Assembly (NCBI RefSeq): GCF_023101085.1
Contig: NZ_CP064703.1
Span: 4,278,001 to 4,342,000 of the forward strand
Length of the DNA: 64,000 nt
DNA from: Bradyrhizobium sp. 170
GTDB taxonomy: Bacteria > Pseudomonadota > Alphaproteobacteria > Rhizobiales > Xanthobacteraceae
Direction: 5' to 3'
Shown here: in pieces, positions 40,121 to 49,720 of the stretch
Position numbering within the stretch: position 1 is the first letter of the stretch
Layout of the letters: every line of letters begins with the position of its first letter
Program-made: the position numbers and the translations under genes
Notes under the pieces: model-generated
Database searches by the model: none
What the model was told of the DNA's origin: nothing
Seen by the model: only the letters and a program-made list of their open reading frames with translations

Positions 40121-41467
40121 ATGCCGATCAACATTTTGATGCCCGCGCTGTCGCCCACGATGGAAAAGGGCAACCTTGCCAAATGGCTCAAGAAAGAGGG
40201 CGACAAGGTCAAGTCCGGCGACGTGATCGCGGAGATCGAGACCGACAAGGCGACGATGGAAGTCGAGGCGGTCGACGAGGGCACGATCGCAAAAATCCTG
40301 GTGCCTGAAGGTACGCAGGATGTGCCGGTCAACGATATCATCGCGGTTTTGGCTGGCGACGGCGAGGACGTGAAGGCGGCAGGGGCCGGAGCAGGGGTCG
40401 CGCCGGCACCAAAGGCCGCCGAAGCGCCCGCCGCAAAACCGGCACCGGCGCCTGCCGCCGCGCCAAAACCCGCAGCAACTGGGCCGACGCAGGCTGCTGC
40501 GCCGCAGGCGGCGGCTTCCGCTTCGCAGGCCAACGGCCACGGCCGTGTATTCTCGTCGCCACTGGCCAGACGTCTCGCCAAGGACGCGGGCATCGATCTG
40601 GCGCGCATCAACGGCTCCGGCCCGCACGGCCGCATCGTCGCCCGTGATGTCGAGGGCGCGAAATCCGGCAAGGGCCTTAAAGCGCCCGCCGCCGCGCCCG
40701 CAGGTGGCCCCAGCATCGCACCGTCGATGTCGGACAAGCAGATCCTCGCGTTGTTCGAGGAGGGCTCCTACGAGGTCGTGCCGCATGACGGCATGCGCCG
40801 CACGATTGCGCAGCGCCTTACCGCCTCGGTACAGACCGTGCCGGTTTTCTACCTGACGATGGACTGCGACATCGGCAAGCTGCTGGTCGCCCGCGAGGAG
40901 ATCAATGCCGCCGCACCGAAGGACAAGGAAAAGAAGCCGCTCTACAAGCTCTCGGTCAACGATTTCGTCATCAAGGCGATGGCGGTCGCGCTGCAAAAAA
41001 TTCCGAATTGCAACGTGAGCTGGACCGAAGGCGGCATGCTCAAGCACAAGCATTCCGACATCGGCGTGGCCGTCGCGATGCCAGGCGGCCTGATTACGCC
41101 GATCATCCGCAAGGCGGAGACCAAGACGCTGTCCACTATCTCAGCCGAGATGAAGGACTATGCGGCGCGCGCGCGGGCGCGAAAACTGAAGCCGGAAGAA
41201 TATCAGGGCGGCACCACGGCGGTGTCGAATCTGGGCATGTACGGCATCAACCACTTCACCGCCGTGATCAATCCGCCGCAGGCGACGATCCTGGCCGTCG
41301 GCACCAGCGAGGAGCGCCCGGTCGTCCGCAGCGGCAAGATCGAGATCGCGCAGATGATGAGCGTGACGCTGTCCTGCGATCACCGCGCTATCGACGGCGC
41401 GCTCGGCGCCGAGCTGATCGGCGCCTTCAAGCAGCTAATCGAAAACCCCGTGATGATGATGGTGTGA
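40121..41467 (+). CDS. pdhC: Dihydrolipoamide acetyltransferase (E2)
   Basis: E2 forms the core of the pyruvate dehydrogenase complex and makes acetyl-CoA. The 448-aa protein has an N-terminal lipoyl domain ([14 protein letters not shown], lipoyl Lys in [11 protein letters not shown]), a long Ala/Pro linker, a subunit-binding domain ([30 protein letters not shown]) and the catalytic domain ending with HxxxDG in [12 protein letters not shown]. The lipoyl domain is almost identical to that of PdhB, suggesting duplication or gene conversion. A REP element follows. Confidence 0.97.
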   Translation: MPINILMPALSPTMEKGNLAKWLKKEGDKVKSGDVIAEIETDKATMEVEAVDEGTIAKILVPEGTQDVPVNDIIAVLAGDGEDVKAAGAGAGVAPAPKAAEAPAAKPAPAPAAAPKPAATGPTQAAAPQAAASASQANGHGRVFSSPLARRLAKDAGIDLARINGSGPHGRIVARDVEGAKSGKGLKAPAAAPAGGPSIAPSMSDKQILALFEEGSYEVVPHDGMRRTIAQRLTASVQTVPVFYLTMDCDIGKLLVAREEINAAAPKDKEKKPLYKLSVNDFVIKAMAVALQKIPNCNVSWTEGGMLKHKHSDIGVAVAMPGGLITPIIRKAETKTLSTISAEMKDYAARARARKLKPEEYQGGTTAVSNLGMYGINHFTAVINPPQATILAVGTSEERPVVRSGKIEIAQMMSVTLSCDHRAIDGALGAELIGAFKQLIENPVMMMV

Positions 41468-41470
41468 TAG

Positions 41471-41584
41471 CCGTCATTGCGAGCGCAGCGAAGCAATCCA
41501 TCTTACTCGCGACAATGTGGATTGCTTCGTCGCATCAGCGCAAAATTGCTCTTGCAATTTTGTCGCGAGCTCCTCGCAATGACC
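41471..41584. repeat. REP element, same family as 36571-36680
   Basis: Ends CCGTCATTGC (41471-41480) and GCAATGACCGG match the copy at 36.6 kb. Inner arms CGAAGCAATCCA (41489-41500) and TGGATTGCTTCG (41518-41529) are again perfect. This copy has a further stem, CAAAATTGC (41541-41549) with GCAATTTTG (41554-41562). It fills the gap between pdhC and lpd. Confidence 0.75.
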
Positions 41585-41627
41585 GGAGAAACGTGATGGT
41601 CGCACGATGAAAACGAGCGAGTAGCCA

Positions 41628-43046
41628 ATGGCCGACACATCCTTTGACGTCATCATCATCGGCTCCGGCCCCGGCGGCTACGTCACCGCGATCCGCGCCG
41701 CCCAGCTCGGCTTCAAGACGGCGATCGTCGAGAAATCCTATCTCGGCGGCATCTGCCTGAACTGGGGCTGCATCCCGACCAAGGCGCTGTTACGATCCGC
41801 CGAGATCTACCACTACATGCAGCACGCCAAGGATTACGGGCTTTCCGCCGAAAAAGTCTCGTTCGATCCGAAGGCCGTCGTGGCGCGCTCACGCGGCGTC
41901 TCGAAGCGCCTCAATGACGGCGTCGGCTTCCTGATGAAGAAAAACAAGGTGACGGTGATCTGGGGCGACGCCTCGATCGACGCGCCCGGCAAAGTCACAG
42001 TGAAGAAGTCCCAGGTCGAAGCACCAAAGGGCGCGCTGGGCGAGGGGGCATATCAAGCAAAACACATCATCGTCGCTACCGGCGCGCGGCCGCGCGTGCT
42101 GCCGGGGCTCGAGCCCGACAAGAAACTGGTCTGGACCTATTTCGAGGCGATGGTGCCGGAGCGGATGCCGAAATCGTTGCTGGTGGTAGGTTCCGGCGCG
42201 ATCGGCATCGAGTTCGCCTCGTTCTTCCACACCATGGGCGCCGATGTCACGGTGGTCGAGGTGCTGCCGCAGATCCTCCCTGTCGAGGACGCCGAGATCG
42301 CGGGCCTTGCGCGCAAGCAGTTTGAGAAGCAGGGCATCAAGATCCTCAGCAACACCAAAGTCACAAAACTCGAGAAGAAGGCCGACAGTGTCGTCGCCAC
42401 CATCGACGACGGCAAGAAGCCGCAGACGGTCGAGTTCGAGCGGGTGATCTCCGCCGTCGGCGTGGTCGGCAATATCGAAGGTCTCGGGTTGGAGAAGGTC
42501 GGCGTCAAGACCGACCGCGGCGTCGTCGTGATCGACGGCTACGGCAAGACCAACGTGCCCGGCATCTACGCCATCGGCGACGTCGCGGGGCCGCCGATGC
42601 TGGCCCACAAGGCCGAGCATGAAGGCGTGGTCTGCGTCGAGGCGATCAAGGGCCTGCATCCGCATGCCATGGACAAGAACCTCATTCCGGGTTGCACCTA
42701 TTGCCATCCGCAGGTCGCTTCCGTCGGTCTGACCGAGGCGAGGGCGAAAGAGGGCGGACGCGAGATTCGCGTCGGCCGTTTCCCGTTCGTCGGCAACGGC
42801 AAGGCGATTGCACTCGGCGAGGATCAGGGCCTGATCAAGGTGATCTTCGACAAGAAGACCGGGCAACTGCTCGGCGCGCACATGATCGGCGCCGAGGTGA
42901 CCGAACTGATCCAGGGCTATGTCGTCGCCATGAACCTGGAGACCACGGAAGAGGAACTGATGCACACGATATTCCCGCATCCGACCCTGTCGGAGATGAT
43001 GAAGGAAGCCGTGCTGGATGCCTATGGGCGCGTGCTGAATATGTAA
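41628..43046 (+). CDS. lpdA: Dihydrolipoamide dehydrogenase (E3)
   Basis: E3 reoxidises the lipoyl groups with NAD+. The 472-aa flavoprotein shows the FAD motif IIIGSGPGGYVTAIRAAQLG, the redox disulfide GGICLNWGCIPTKALLR, the NAD motif LLVVGSGAIGIEFASFFH and the active-site His-Glu near the end (HTIFPHPTLSEMMKEA). It is the fourth gene of the pdh series after a REP element, so it may be on the same or a separate transcript. Paralogues serve other 2-oxoacid complexes; position points to pyruvate dehydrogenase. Confidence 0.97.
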   Translation: MADTSFDVIIIGSGPGGYVTAIRAAQLGFKTAIVEKSYLGGICLNWGCIPTKALLRSAEIYHYMQHAKDYGLSAEKVSFDPKAVVARSRGVSKRLNDGVGFLMKKNKVTVIWGDASIDAPGKVTVKKSQVEAPKGALGEGAYQAKHIIVATGARPRVLPGLEPDKKLVWTYFEAMVPERMPKSLLVVGSGAIGIEFASFFHTMGADVTVVEVLPQILPVEDAEIAGLARKQFEKQGIKILSNTKVTKLEKKADSVVATIDDGKKPQTVEFERVISAVGVVGNIEGLGLEKVGVKTDRGVVVIDGYGKTNVPGIYAIGDVAGPPMLAHKAEHEGVVCVEAIKGLHPHAMDKNLIPGCTYCHPQVASVGLTEARAKEGGREIRVGRFPFVGNGKAIALGEDQGLIKVIFDKKTGQLLGAHMIGAEVTELIQGYVVAMNLETTEEELMHTIFPHPTLSEMMKEAVLDAYGRVLNM

Positions 43047-43093
43047 GGTGTGATCGCTCCGGTCGCGCCCAACGAGAAACGAAAGATCAATCC

Positions 43094-44335
43094 GTGAAAG
43101 ACAACGACAATCTTCGCATCGAACGTCCGACGTTCGTGACCCATCTCGAATGCGCGATGGAGGGCGATCACTATCCCGCCGATCAGATCCATAACCTCTC
43201 GAAAGCAGGCAAGCCGCTGCTGGTGCGTTACGACCTGGCGGGCGTGAAGAAGGCGCTGACCAAGGAGGCGCTCAGCGAGCGTCCCGCCGATATGTGGCGC
43301 TACCGCGAGCTGCTGCCGGTCCGAAAAGTCTCCGATATCGTCAGCCTCGGCGAAGTCATGACGCCGCTCATTCGCCTGCCGAAGCTTGGCAAGAAGCTCG
43401 GCGGGGCTGAGATCATTGTGAAGGACGAGGGACGCCTTCCGACCGGCTCGTTCAAGGCCCGTGGCCTGGTGATGGCGGTGTCGATGGGCAAGGCGCTCGG
43501 TATCACGCACATGGCGATGCCGACCAACGGCAATGCCGGCGCGGCGCTGGCGGCCTACGCCACCTCCTGCGGCATCAGGACCACGATCTTCTGTCCGGCC
43601 GATACGCCGGAAGTGAATGTCAGCGAGATCGAACTGCAGGGCGCCACCGTCTATCGCGTCAACGGCCTGATCGACGATTGCGGCAAGATCGTCGGCGAGG
43701 GGAAAGCAAAAGCGGGCTGGTTCGACACCTCGACGCTGAAGGAGCCGTACCGGATCGAAGGCAAGAAGACGATGGGGCTGGAGCTCGCCGAGCAGCTCGG
43801 CTGGGAAATGCCCGACGTGATCTTCTATCCGACCGGCGGCGGCACGGGCCTGATCGGCATGTGGAAGGCTTTTGCCGAACTGGAAGCGATCGGCTTCATC
43901 GGCGCGAAGCGGCCGCGGATGGTCGCGGTGCAGGCGTCGGGCTGCGCGCCGATGGTGCGGGCCTTCGAGAACGGCACCGAGCACGCGCCGCGCTGGGAAG
44001 ATGCCCACACCATCGCGTCCGGCATCCGCGTGCCGCAGGCGGTCGGAGATTTTTTGATCCTTCGCGCGGTCCGCGAGAGCAAGGGATTTGCGATCGCGGT
44101 GCCGGATGAGAAGATTTCTGCTGCGCTCAACGAAGTGGCGCGCGAGGAGGGCTTGCTGTTGTGTCCGGAAGGGGCGGCAACGTATGCTGCTTACCAGCAA
44201 AGCCTTGCCGACGGCCGCGTGACGAAAAACGATCGTGTCATGCTGTTCAATTGCGCGACAGGGCTTAAATATCCGCTGCCGCCGGTCACGCGCACGCTCG
44301 ATCGACACCAGCCGATCGACTACGCAAAGCTCTGA
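43094..44335 (+). CDS. Threonine synthase-like PLP enzyme
   Basis: The 413-aa fold-type II PLP enzyme has the cofactor Lys in GRLPTGSFKARGL, the phosphate-binding MAMPTNGNAGAALAAYA and a final FNCATGLKYPLPP loop. Relatives are named threonine synthase and make threonine from O-phosphohomoserine. However, a second, unrelated-length threonine synthase usually exists in these genomes, so the substrate may differ. The start is GTG 43094 (VKDNDNLRIERPTFV), with a weak ribosome site; earlier in-frame codons overlap lpdA. It follows lpdA by 47 bp. Confidence 0.85.
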   Translation: MKDNDNLRIERPTFVTHLECAMEGDHYPADQIHNLSKAGKPLLVRYDLAGVKKALTKEALSERPADMWRYRELLPVRKVSDIVSLGEVMTPLIRLPKLGKKLGGAEIIVKDEGRLPTGSFKARGLVMAVSMGKALGITHMAMPTNGNAGAALAAYATSCGIRTTIFCPADTPEVNVSEIELQGATVYRVNGLIDDCGKIVGEGKAKAGWFDTSTLKEPYRIEGKKTMGLELAEQLGWEMPDVIFYPTGGGTGLIGMWKAFAELEAIGFIGAKRPRMVAVQASGCAPMVRAFENGTEHAPRWEDAHTIASGIRVPQAVGDFLILRAVRESKGFAIAVPDEKISAALNEVAREEGLLLCPEGAATYAAYQQSLADGRVTKNDRVMLFNCATGLKYPLPPVTRTLDRHQPIDYAKL

Positions 44336-44368
44336 CTGTCGCGCGGCGGAATGCGATGGGAGCACGAG

Positions 44369-45337
44369 ATGCGAAAGATCCTTCTGGCCGTGTTTGCGAT
44401 GTTGGCGTTGAGCAGTGCAGCGGCCGCGCAAAACTTTCCATCGCGTCCCATCACCATCATTGTGCCGTTCTCCGCCGGCGGCCCGTCGGATGCGATGGCG
44501 CGGATTCTCGCCGAGCGCATGAAGGTCTCGCTCGGCGAGCAGCTCCTGGTCGAGAACGTGACAGGGGCGGGCGGATCGGTCGGGGTCGGCCGCGCGGTGC
44601 GCTCGCCGCCTGACGGCTACACGATCAGTTTCGGCCATCTTGGCACCCACGTTGCCAACGGCGCGATCTACAAGCTCGGCTACGATCTCGTCACCGATCT
44701 CGAACCGGTTGCCTTGCTGCCGAGCAACCCGATGATCATCGTCAGCAAGAAAGAGGTCCCGGCAACGTCGCTGAAGGAATTCCTGGCGTGGCTGAAGGCG
44801 CAGCCGTCGCCGCCGACGGCCGGCACCGCGGGCGCGGGCTCCGGAAGCCACATCGCCGGGCTCTATTTCGAGAGCGTCGCCGGCGTCAAGCTGCAATACG
44901 TGCCGTATCGCGGCACGGGACCCGCGATGAACGATCTCGTCGCCGGCCAGATCGACCTGATCGTCGACCAGACTTCGAACTCGATCGGGCAGGTGCGCGC
45001 CGGCAACATCCGCGCCTATGCCATCACCGATAGCAAGCGCGTTGAGTCTGCCTCCGATATTCCGACTGTCGATGAAGCTGGACTGCCCGGATTCCACATG
45101 ACGCTGTGGTCCGGCCTTTGGGTGCCCAAGGGCACGCCAAAGGACGTCGTCGCAAAGCTGAATGCCGCGGCGGTTGACGCCCTGAACGATCCGGCTGTGC
45201 GCAAGCAGCTCGAAAACCTCGGTCTGCAGATGCCGCCGAAGGACAAGCTCGCACCCGAAGCGCTCGGCGCCTGGCAGAAGGCCGAAATTACAAAATGGTG
45301 GCCGATGATCAAGGCCGCCAACGTTAGGGTGGACTAG
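44369..45337 (+). CDS. Bug-type periplasmic tricarboxylate/solute-binding receptor
   Basis: The 322-aa product has a signal peptide (KILLAVFAMLALSSAAAA) and the Bug pattern: QNFPSRPITIIVPFSAGGPSDAMARI, VENVTGAGGSVGVGR, PDGYTISF, LQYVPYRGTGPAMNDLVAGQIDLI and LWVPKGTPKDVVAKLNAA. These proteins bind carboxylates, often for TTT transporters. No transporter genes are next to it, as is common for this large family. ATG 44369 has GGGAG six bases upstream; an ATG at 44351 is a poorer choice. It lies downstream of the threonine-synthase-like gene. Confidence 0.92.
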   Translation: MRKILLAVFAMLALSSAAAAQNFPSRPITIIVPFSAGGPSDAMARILAERMKVSLGEQLLVENVTGAGGSVGVGRAVRSPPDGYTISFGHLGTHVANGAIYKLGYDLVTDLEPVALLPSNPMIIVSKKEVPATSLKEFLAWLKAQPSPPTAGTAGAGSGSHIAGLYFESVAGVKLQYVPYRGTGPAMNDLVAGQIDLIVDQTSNSIGQVRAGNIRAYAITDSKRVESASDIPTVDEAGLPGFHMTLWSGLWVPKGTPKDVVAKLNAAAVDALNDPAVRKQLENLGLQMPPKDKLAPEALGAWQKAEITKWWPMIKAANVRVD

Positions 45338-45431
45338 CTCCGGATGCGCACGCGGACGAATGTGCAAGACCGGGGGCGGGGAACCTACCGGTAGCGCGGA
45401 CGTTAGCGCTCTTACGTATACGGAGCGCACA

Positions 45432-45596
45432 ATGGCTGACAATGACAATCGACGGAAGGGCACAATCGGGCTCATTCTCGGCGGAATCATCGCTGTGGCT
45501 GCCGCGGCATTCATTCTCACCGGCGGGCAATTGGGCGGGGTTAAAGAAGTGACCAACGATGCTGACCTTGCGCCGGTCGCGCCCGGAAAGAAATAG
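45432..45596 (+). CDS. Small single-TM protein
   Basis: The 54-aa product starts MADNDNRRKG, has one TM helix (TIGLILGGIIAVAAAAFIL) and an exposed polar tail ending in Lys-Lys. An upstream frame is open but the ATG gives the compact form. It is related by layout only to the 55-aa protein at 4215. Function unknown. It lies between a Bug receptor and a convergent SDR. Confidence 0.55.
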   Translation: MADNDNRRKGTIGLILGGIIAVAAAAFILTGGQLGGVKEVTNDADLAPVAPGKK

Positions 45597-45726
45597 CGTG
45601 GATCACCAGTTCGTCATGTGCGACTGGGTCCCACTGGAACCTCCCAGTTTGAGCTGATGGGAGCGACATCATCTCCATGACGTAACGTCGTTCCTCAAGA
45701 CTTCGCCGTTGCAGGTAATCTTGTAT

Positions 45727-46623
45727 CTACGCATCGCCAATACTGGGCTCGAACGGACCAGGTTCGGAGAAGCCCTCGATCGATTCGACCTTCGCGTAGT
45801 TCTCGGCGATGCTCTCGGGTGTCAGATGTGCGTCGTAGAAGCCAAGTCCCATGACGATAGCGATACGTTGGATTGCTCCGGCTCCCACGTTGTAGATGCG
45901 GTTCGTCTCCGAACAACTATCGCTTGCCAGCCAAACGATCGCTGGCGCAATAGCCCCAACCGGCATGGTGCGCCTTCCATCTGCTTCAGCCAAGCGGGAT
46001 CCCGCGGCCGGGTGCATCCTCGTGTACCCGACTGGCGAAATGGTGTTCACGAGAATCCCATGCTCAGCACCTTCAATTGCAAGAATGCGCATCAATCCGA
46101 CTACTGCGCACTTGGCCGCCGCATAGGTGGCTTGGCCACGTAATCCGAACAGGCCGCTGACTGACGTCGTGAGGATGATCTTCCCATAGCGCTGTGCGAC
46201 CATATAGGGCCAGGCAGCCTTCACCGTGTTAACCGGCCCGCCGAGGTGCACGCGCCAATAGTGATCGAAATCATCAAGGGTGGCGTCCTTGAATAGCTGG
46301 CTTCCGCAGATACCAGCGTTGTTCACGAGAAGGTCTATTCTCCCGAAATGCTCGATGGTCGTCGCGATCAGGTCACTGCCACCTTCAGGGGTGGAAACGT
46401 CGCTGTCATTCGCGATTGCCTCGCCTCCACGTGACCGAATGAGGTCGGCCACCTGTTCCGCTATCTTGGAGTCCTTCCCGGATCCCGATACGTCGGTGCC
46501 CAGGTCGTTCACCACGACCCGGGCACCGCGTTCGGCGAGAAGTTCGATATATGCCCGCCCCAGCCCGCGGCCTGCCCCAGTCACAACCGCGACCTTCCCC
46601 TCTAACGAAATTCGTTCAGTCAT
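45727..46623 (-). CDS. Short-chain dehydrogenase/reductase
   Basis: The 298-aa SDR has the NAD(P) motif VTGAGRGLGRAY, the structural NNAG (LLVNNAGI), catalytic Ser in TTSVSGLFG and the Y-x3-K pair in QATYAAAKCAVVG. An Asp (VVNDLG) after beta-2 favours NAD over NADP. The C-terminal extension (about 265-298) is longer than classical SDRs and resembles the dehydrogenase part of multifunctional (R)-hydroxyacyl-CoA-type enzymes. ATG 46623 has GAGGA upstream; a TTG at 46644 is possible. Substrate unknown. Confidence 0.85.
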   Translation of the reverse strand: MTERISLEGKVAVVTGAGRGLGRAYIELLAERGARVVVNDLGTDVSGSGKDSKIAEQVADLIRSRGGEAIANDSDVSTPEGGSDLIATTIEHFGRIDLLVNNAGICGSQLFKDATLDDFDHYWRVHLGGPVNTVKAAWPYMVAQRYGKIILTTSVSGLFGLRGQATYAAAKCAVVGLMRILAIEGAEHGILVNTISPVGYTRMHPAAGSRLAEADGRRTMPVGAIAPAIVWLASDSCSETNRIYNVGAGAIQRIAIVMGLGFYDAHLTPESIAENYAKVESIEGFSEPGPFEPSIGDA

Positions 46624-46644
46624 CTCGCTATCCTCTTCCGACAA

Positions 46645-46745
46645 GATTCAACTAAGGGCTTGCCGCGCCAGTTCTGGCTGATGAAGGCGAACATGCGATG
46701 CTCGATGCGGTTCCACTTGCTGGTACCGGGCGGGTAATGGATGAT
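46645..46745 (-). pseudogene. C-terminal fragment of an ISAzo13-like transposase
   Basis: The minus strand codes for GTSKWNRIEHRMFAFISQNW, then RGKPL. This is the C-terminal motif I recognise from ISAzo13-type transposases. Upstream on that strand it reads TGLAVCIIHYPP. It stops at the start region of the SDR gene and has no start codon of its own. It belongs with the inverted fragment at 46766-46885. Confidence 0.6.
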
Positions 46746-46765
46746 GCAGACGGCCAGGCCAGTTT

Positions 46766-46885
46766 GATGCGATCGAACGCTTTCGACGGGGCGGCCAACC
46801 GGCGATCTCTGTCGACACCAAAAAAAGGAGCTGGTCGGTGACTTCAAGAACAGCGGCCGGGAGCTGCGGCGCAAAGGCCGGCCCA
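46766..46885 (+). pseudogene. Internal fragment of an ISAzo13-like transposase, inverted
   Basis: The plus strand reads FDAIERFRRGGQPAISVDTK, then a run of seven A's that shifts the frame, then ELVGDFKNSGRELRRKGRP. This is the SVDTKKKELVG core motif of the same family. An eight-A run would keep the frame. The order and opposite direction compared with 46645-46745 show that an element was rearranged as well as truncated. Confidence 0.55.
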
Positions 46886-46902
46886 AGCTGCCCGTCACAA
46901 CT

Positions 46903-49113
46903 TCACCGGCCGGCGGCCGCCTCGGCGGTCGGCAGCGGCGCCGCATTCACCTCCTGCGTCACGACGCGCTGGTCGGTCTTCGATGCCACCGCGGTGTCGT
47001 TGTCAAACCGCACGCGATAGACCGCCAAATTCTCCATCACCCGCTGGACATAGTTCCGCGTTTCGGAAAACGGAATCCGCTCGACCCAGTCGACCGCATC
47101 GACCTGGGGATCACGCGGATCGCCATGGGCCTTGACCCAGTCCCGCACCCGGCCCCGGCCGGCATTGTAGCCGGCAAAGGTCATGATGTGGTTGCCCTTG
47201 TATTCGCGCAGCAGCGCGCTCAGTTCGCCGGCGCCCATTTGCGTGTTGTAGACCGGGTCGGAAACCATGCGGTCCCAGTCATAGCTGATGCCAAAGCGCT
47301 TGGCGGTATCGCGTCCCGCTTCCGGCGTCACCTGCATCAGGCCGACCGCATTCGCCGCAGACTTGTCGCGCTGGTCGAACGCGCTCTCCGTGCGCGCCAC
47401 CGAATAAATCATGCTGTGCTCGATCTCGGGGGCGAGCTGGCGATGCGGCGGAATCCCGATGGTGGGAAAGGCGTAATGGTCGAGCGGCAGTCCGCGGCCG
47501 AGCGAGGGCTTTCCGACCTGCAGCATCGCGCGGGCGTCGTTGCGGCGGCCGGTGAGCTCGCCGAGCGCTTCGAGCAGGGCAATATCAGAGCTTTGTTCGC
47601 CGAGATCGGCGGCAAAATAGAGCACGACATCGCGTTCGCCGATCTCGTACAGCATATCGGCGGCGCGCACGCGTTCGTCCGTGGCCGAAGCATCGGCGGA
47701 CGCGAGAGCGGGCGAGGGCGCGCGCAGTTCGATCTGGTCTCGGCCAAGCCTGGCGCGCGCCAGCTGGCCGTAATAGGCGGTCGGGTAGCGGGCGGCCGCT
47801 TCATAGCTCGCACGCATCGCATCCGTCTGGCCCAGGGCTTCGGCCGCGCGCCCGCGCCAATAGTTCGCCCGTGCCAGCACGATCGGATTGGCCTGTCCCT
47901 CATCGATGTGGGCGAAATGCCGGGCGGCGGTGGCGGGATCGTCGAGATAGCGCAAGGCGATCCAGCCGCACATGAAGTGGACGTCGGCCCGGTAATATTC
48001 ATTGGCCGGCGCTGCGGCGGGGCGGACCACATCGTAGGCGGTCTGGAACTTGCCCTGATCAAGCAGCTTGCGGGCGAGCATGCGCCGCTCGCGCCACCAT
48101 TGATCGGTGTCCTGCAGCGCCATCGTCTCCGGTGACGCCGCCACCATCAGGCGGGCGGCGTCATCGATTCGGTCTTTGGCGAGCATCCACTGGATGCGGC
48201 AAAGGGTGTAGCCGAGATCCTGCCGTGCCTCGGCTGCGACATCGTCGAGCGCATCCAGCGCCTTGTCCGCTTTTCCCCTGACGGCGGCACAGGCCTTCAC
48301 GATCGCAAGCTCATCGTCGCCGAGGCGCTTCGCGGCGCGCTTCGCGCCGGCGAGGTCCTTGGCGCCGATGCGCCTGTCCATGCGTGCACGGTGGTCATCG
48401 CGGTTGAGAAAATCGCGGAACGTCTCGAACACCGCGGCCTCCAGAGGCTCCGACAATTCGTCCGACCGCCATGCGTCGCGCGCCAGCCGAGCCGCGCCGT
48501 CCCGATCACCCTCCGCGAGCAGCACGCGCGCCAGCGCCAACTTGCCCTTGGCACTTGTGGGCCGATCGCCAATGAAGCCGCGAACCGTCGCCGCATCGCC
48601 GCGCTGCTCCCACAGCCGCGCCTCCGCGCGTCGACGCAGCAACGCGGTGCTCGGCCATTCCGGATTAGCGGCGATGAACGCCGCGTAGCGGCCGAAAGTC
48701 GCTGTCGTCTCCGGGCGGCGCAGGATGAACCACTCGACGAGCTTCTGCGCCGCCGGATCCGCGATCCTGTTTCTTATGGCCGTCGCCTCTTCGGTCTTTG
48801 CCTTGCGCGCGAGATCGATGGCTTCCTTCACCAGCGCAAGATCGCCCGTCAGCGGAGCGACGGCCTCCCGGGGAGCAGGCGAAGCCTCCGACGGCTTCGG
48901 CTTGCGCTGTGCTGAAGCGTGTTTGGCGTGCCGACGTTTCCCGGACGCAGCGCTTCGATGAGGACGAGCCTCCTTCACGTGCGACTTCCTGGTCGATTCG
49001 TGCGCCTTCTGGGTGTGTGGCTTATGGCTGGTCCGCGCGGTCGCATCCGTCGAGAAGAGGGCGAGCCCAGCTACCGTGAAAAAACAGGACAGCGAGTGTA
49101 AGCACCGGTTCAT
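46903..49113 (-). CDS. Soluble lytic murein transglycosylase (Slt70-like)
   Basis: Slt enzymes cleave peptidoglycan strands with formation of 1,6-anhydromuramic ends. The 736-aa product has a signal peptide (SLSCFFTVAGLALFSTDATA), a Lys/His/Arg-rich linker to about residue 70, and a long superhelical U-domain (about 85-545). The catalytic SLT domain follows (about 555-700): MIYSVARTESAFDQRDKSAA with the catalytic Glu, then NAVGLMQVTPEAG and FAGYNAGRGRVRDWV. ATG 49113 is chosen since it opens the signal peptide. The linker rich in basic residues may bind the cell wall. Confidence 0.93.
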   Translation of the reverse strand: MNRCLHSLSCFFTVAGLALFSTDATARTSHKPHTQKAHESTRKSHVKEARPHRSAASGKRRHAKHASAQRKPKPSEASPAPREAVAPLTGDLALVKEAIDLARKAKTEEATAIRNRIADPAAQKLVEWFILRRPETTATFGRYAAFIAANPEWPSTALLRRRAEARLWEQRGDAATVRGFIGDRPTSAKGKLALARVLLAEGDRDGAARLARDAWRSDELSEPLEAAVFETFRDFLNRDDHRARMDRRIGAKDLAGAKRAAKRLGDDELAIVKACAAVRGKADKALDALDDVAAEARQDLGYTLCRIQWMLAKDRIDDAARLMVAASPETMALQDTDQWWRERRMLARKLLDQGKFQTAYDVVRPAAAPANEYYRADVHFMCGWIALRYLDDPATAARHFAHIDEGQANPIVLARANYWRGRAAEALGQTDAMRASYEAAARYPTAYYGQLARARLGRDQIELRAPSPALASADASATDERVRAADMLYEIGERDVVLYFAADLGEQSSDIALLEALGELTGRRNDARAMLQVGKPSLGRGLPLDHYAFPTIGIPPHRQLAPEIEHSMIYSVARTESAFDQRDKSAANAVGLMQVTPEAGRDTAKRFGISYDWDRMVSDPVYNTQMGAGELSALLREYKGNHIMTFAGYNAGRGRVRDWVKAHGDPRDPQVDAVDWVERIPFSETRNYVQRVMENLAVYRVRFDNDTAVASKTDQRVVTQEVNAAPLPTAEAAAGR

Positions 49114-49447
49114 TCCATGGTCCCCTGCGAAACCCACGTCACAAACGCCGTCAAAGCCAAGAGATCGCATCAAGAGATCGCACGATGCGCGTGGCCCTGA
49201 CCTGTTCGAAAGGTGCCACAACGCCCGAGGCGCTATTGTCACTTCTGGGCAACAAACGCGCGCAAAATGAGGCGAATGGAACCCAATAGTTCCCGGCGTA
49301 GCGCCGCGCAGTCGTGCGAATAAGGAATTTTAAGGCTTACGGCGTCGATAGCGGCGCGTGGCACCGCCTTCGACCGCGGACGAAGCGGCGGATCAGCCGC
49401 TACGCGCACGTGGAGAAGCTAATGTCGCTATCGTGCGCCGGACGAAG

Positions 49448-49591
49448 CCAACGGCTCGCGCGAATGCGCGCCCAGCGACGAGCGCAACTGCGCTCGCACA
49501 GTGATGACAGGCTCCGCGACATCCGGGATTTTCGAAATTTCCTGCATATCGCGGAGCCTGTCATCGGGCGCGCATTCGCGCGGCCCGTTGG
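49448..49591. repeat. Nested 144-bp inverted repeat
   Basis: The outer arms are 49448-49473 and 49566-49591 (26 bases each, two mismatches). The next arms are 49503-49522 and 49546-49565 (20 bases, two mismatches), with a 23-base loop carrying ATTTTCGAAAT. Between the left arms is a small side hairpin, CGAGCGC / GCGCTCG. The whole can fold as a branched hairpin or cruciform. It lies in a non-coding stretch between the RTX gene and slt. Confidence 0.75.
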
Positions 49592-49691
49592 CTCACGGGC
49601 GACGTGATCGATACACAGCGGCGCGTGAGCAGTGGGACCCATCCACGCAGTCCAGCGCCCGGTGACGATTGAATCGACACCGGACGCTGGA

Positions 49692-49720
49692 GGACAAGGG
49701 CCGGGAGGCGGCCCTTGTCC
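49692..49720 (-). terminator. Strong hairpin after the RTX gene
   Basis: An 11-bp perfect stem, GGACAAGGGCC / GGCCCTTGTCC, with a seven-base loop lies 25 bases past the stop of the minus-strand RTX gene. There is no U-rich tail on that strand, so it may act as an mRNA 3' protector with Rho-dependent termination. Confidence 0.5.

Noticed and set aside
43022..45556. 844-codon open frame on the minus strand
   Set aside because: It runs antisense through the threonine-synthase-like and Bug receptor genes and has no motif, so it is a GC-driven shadow.
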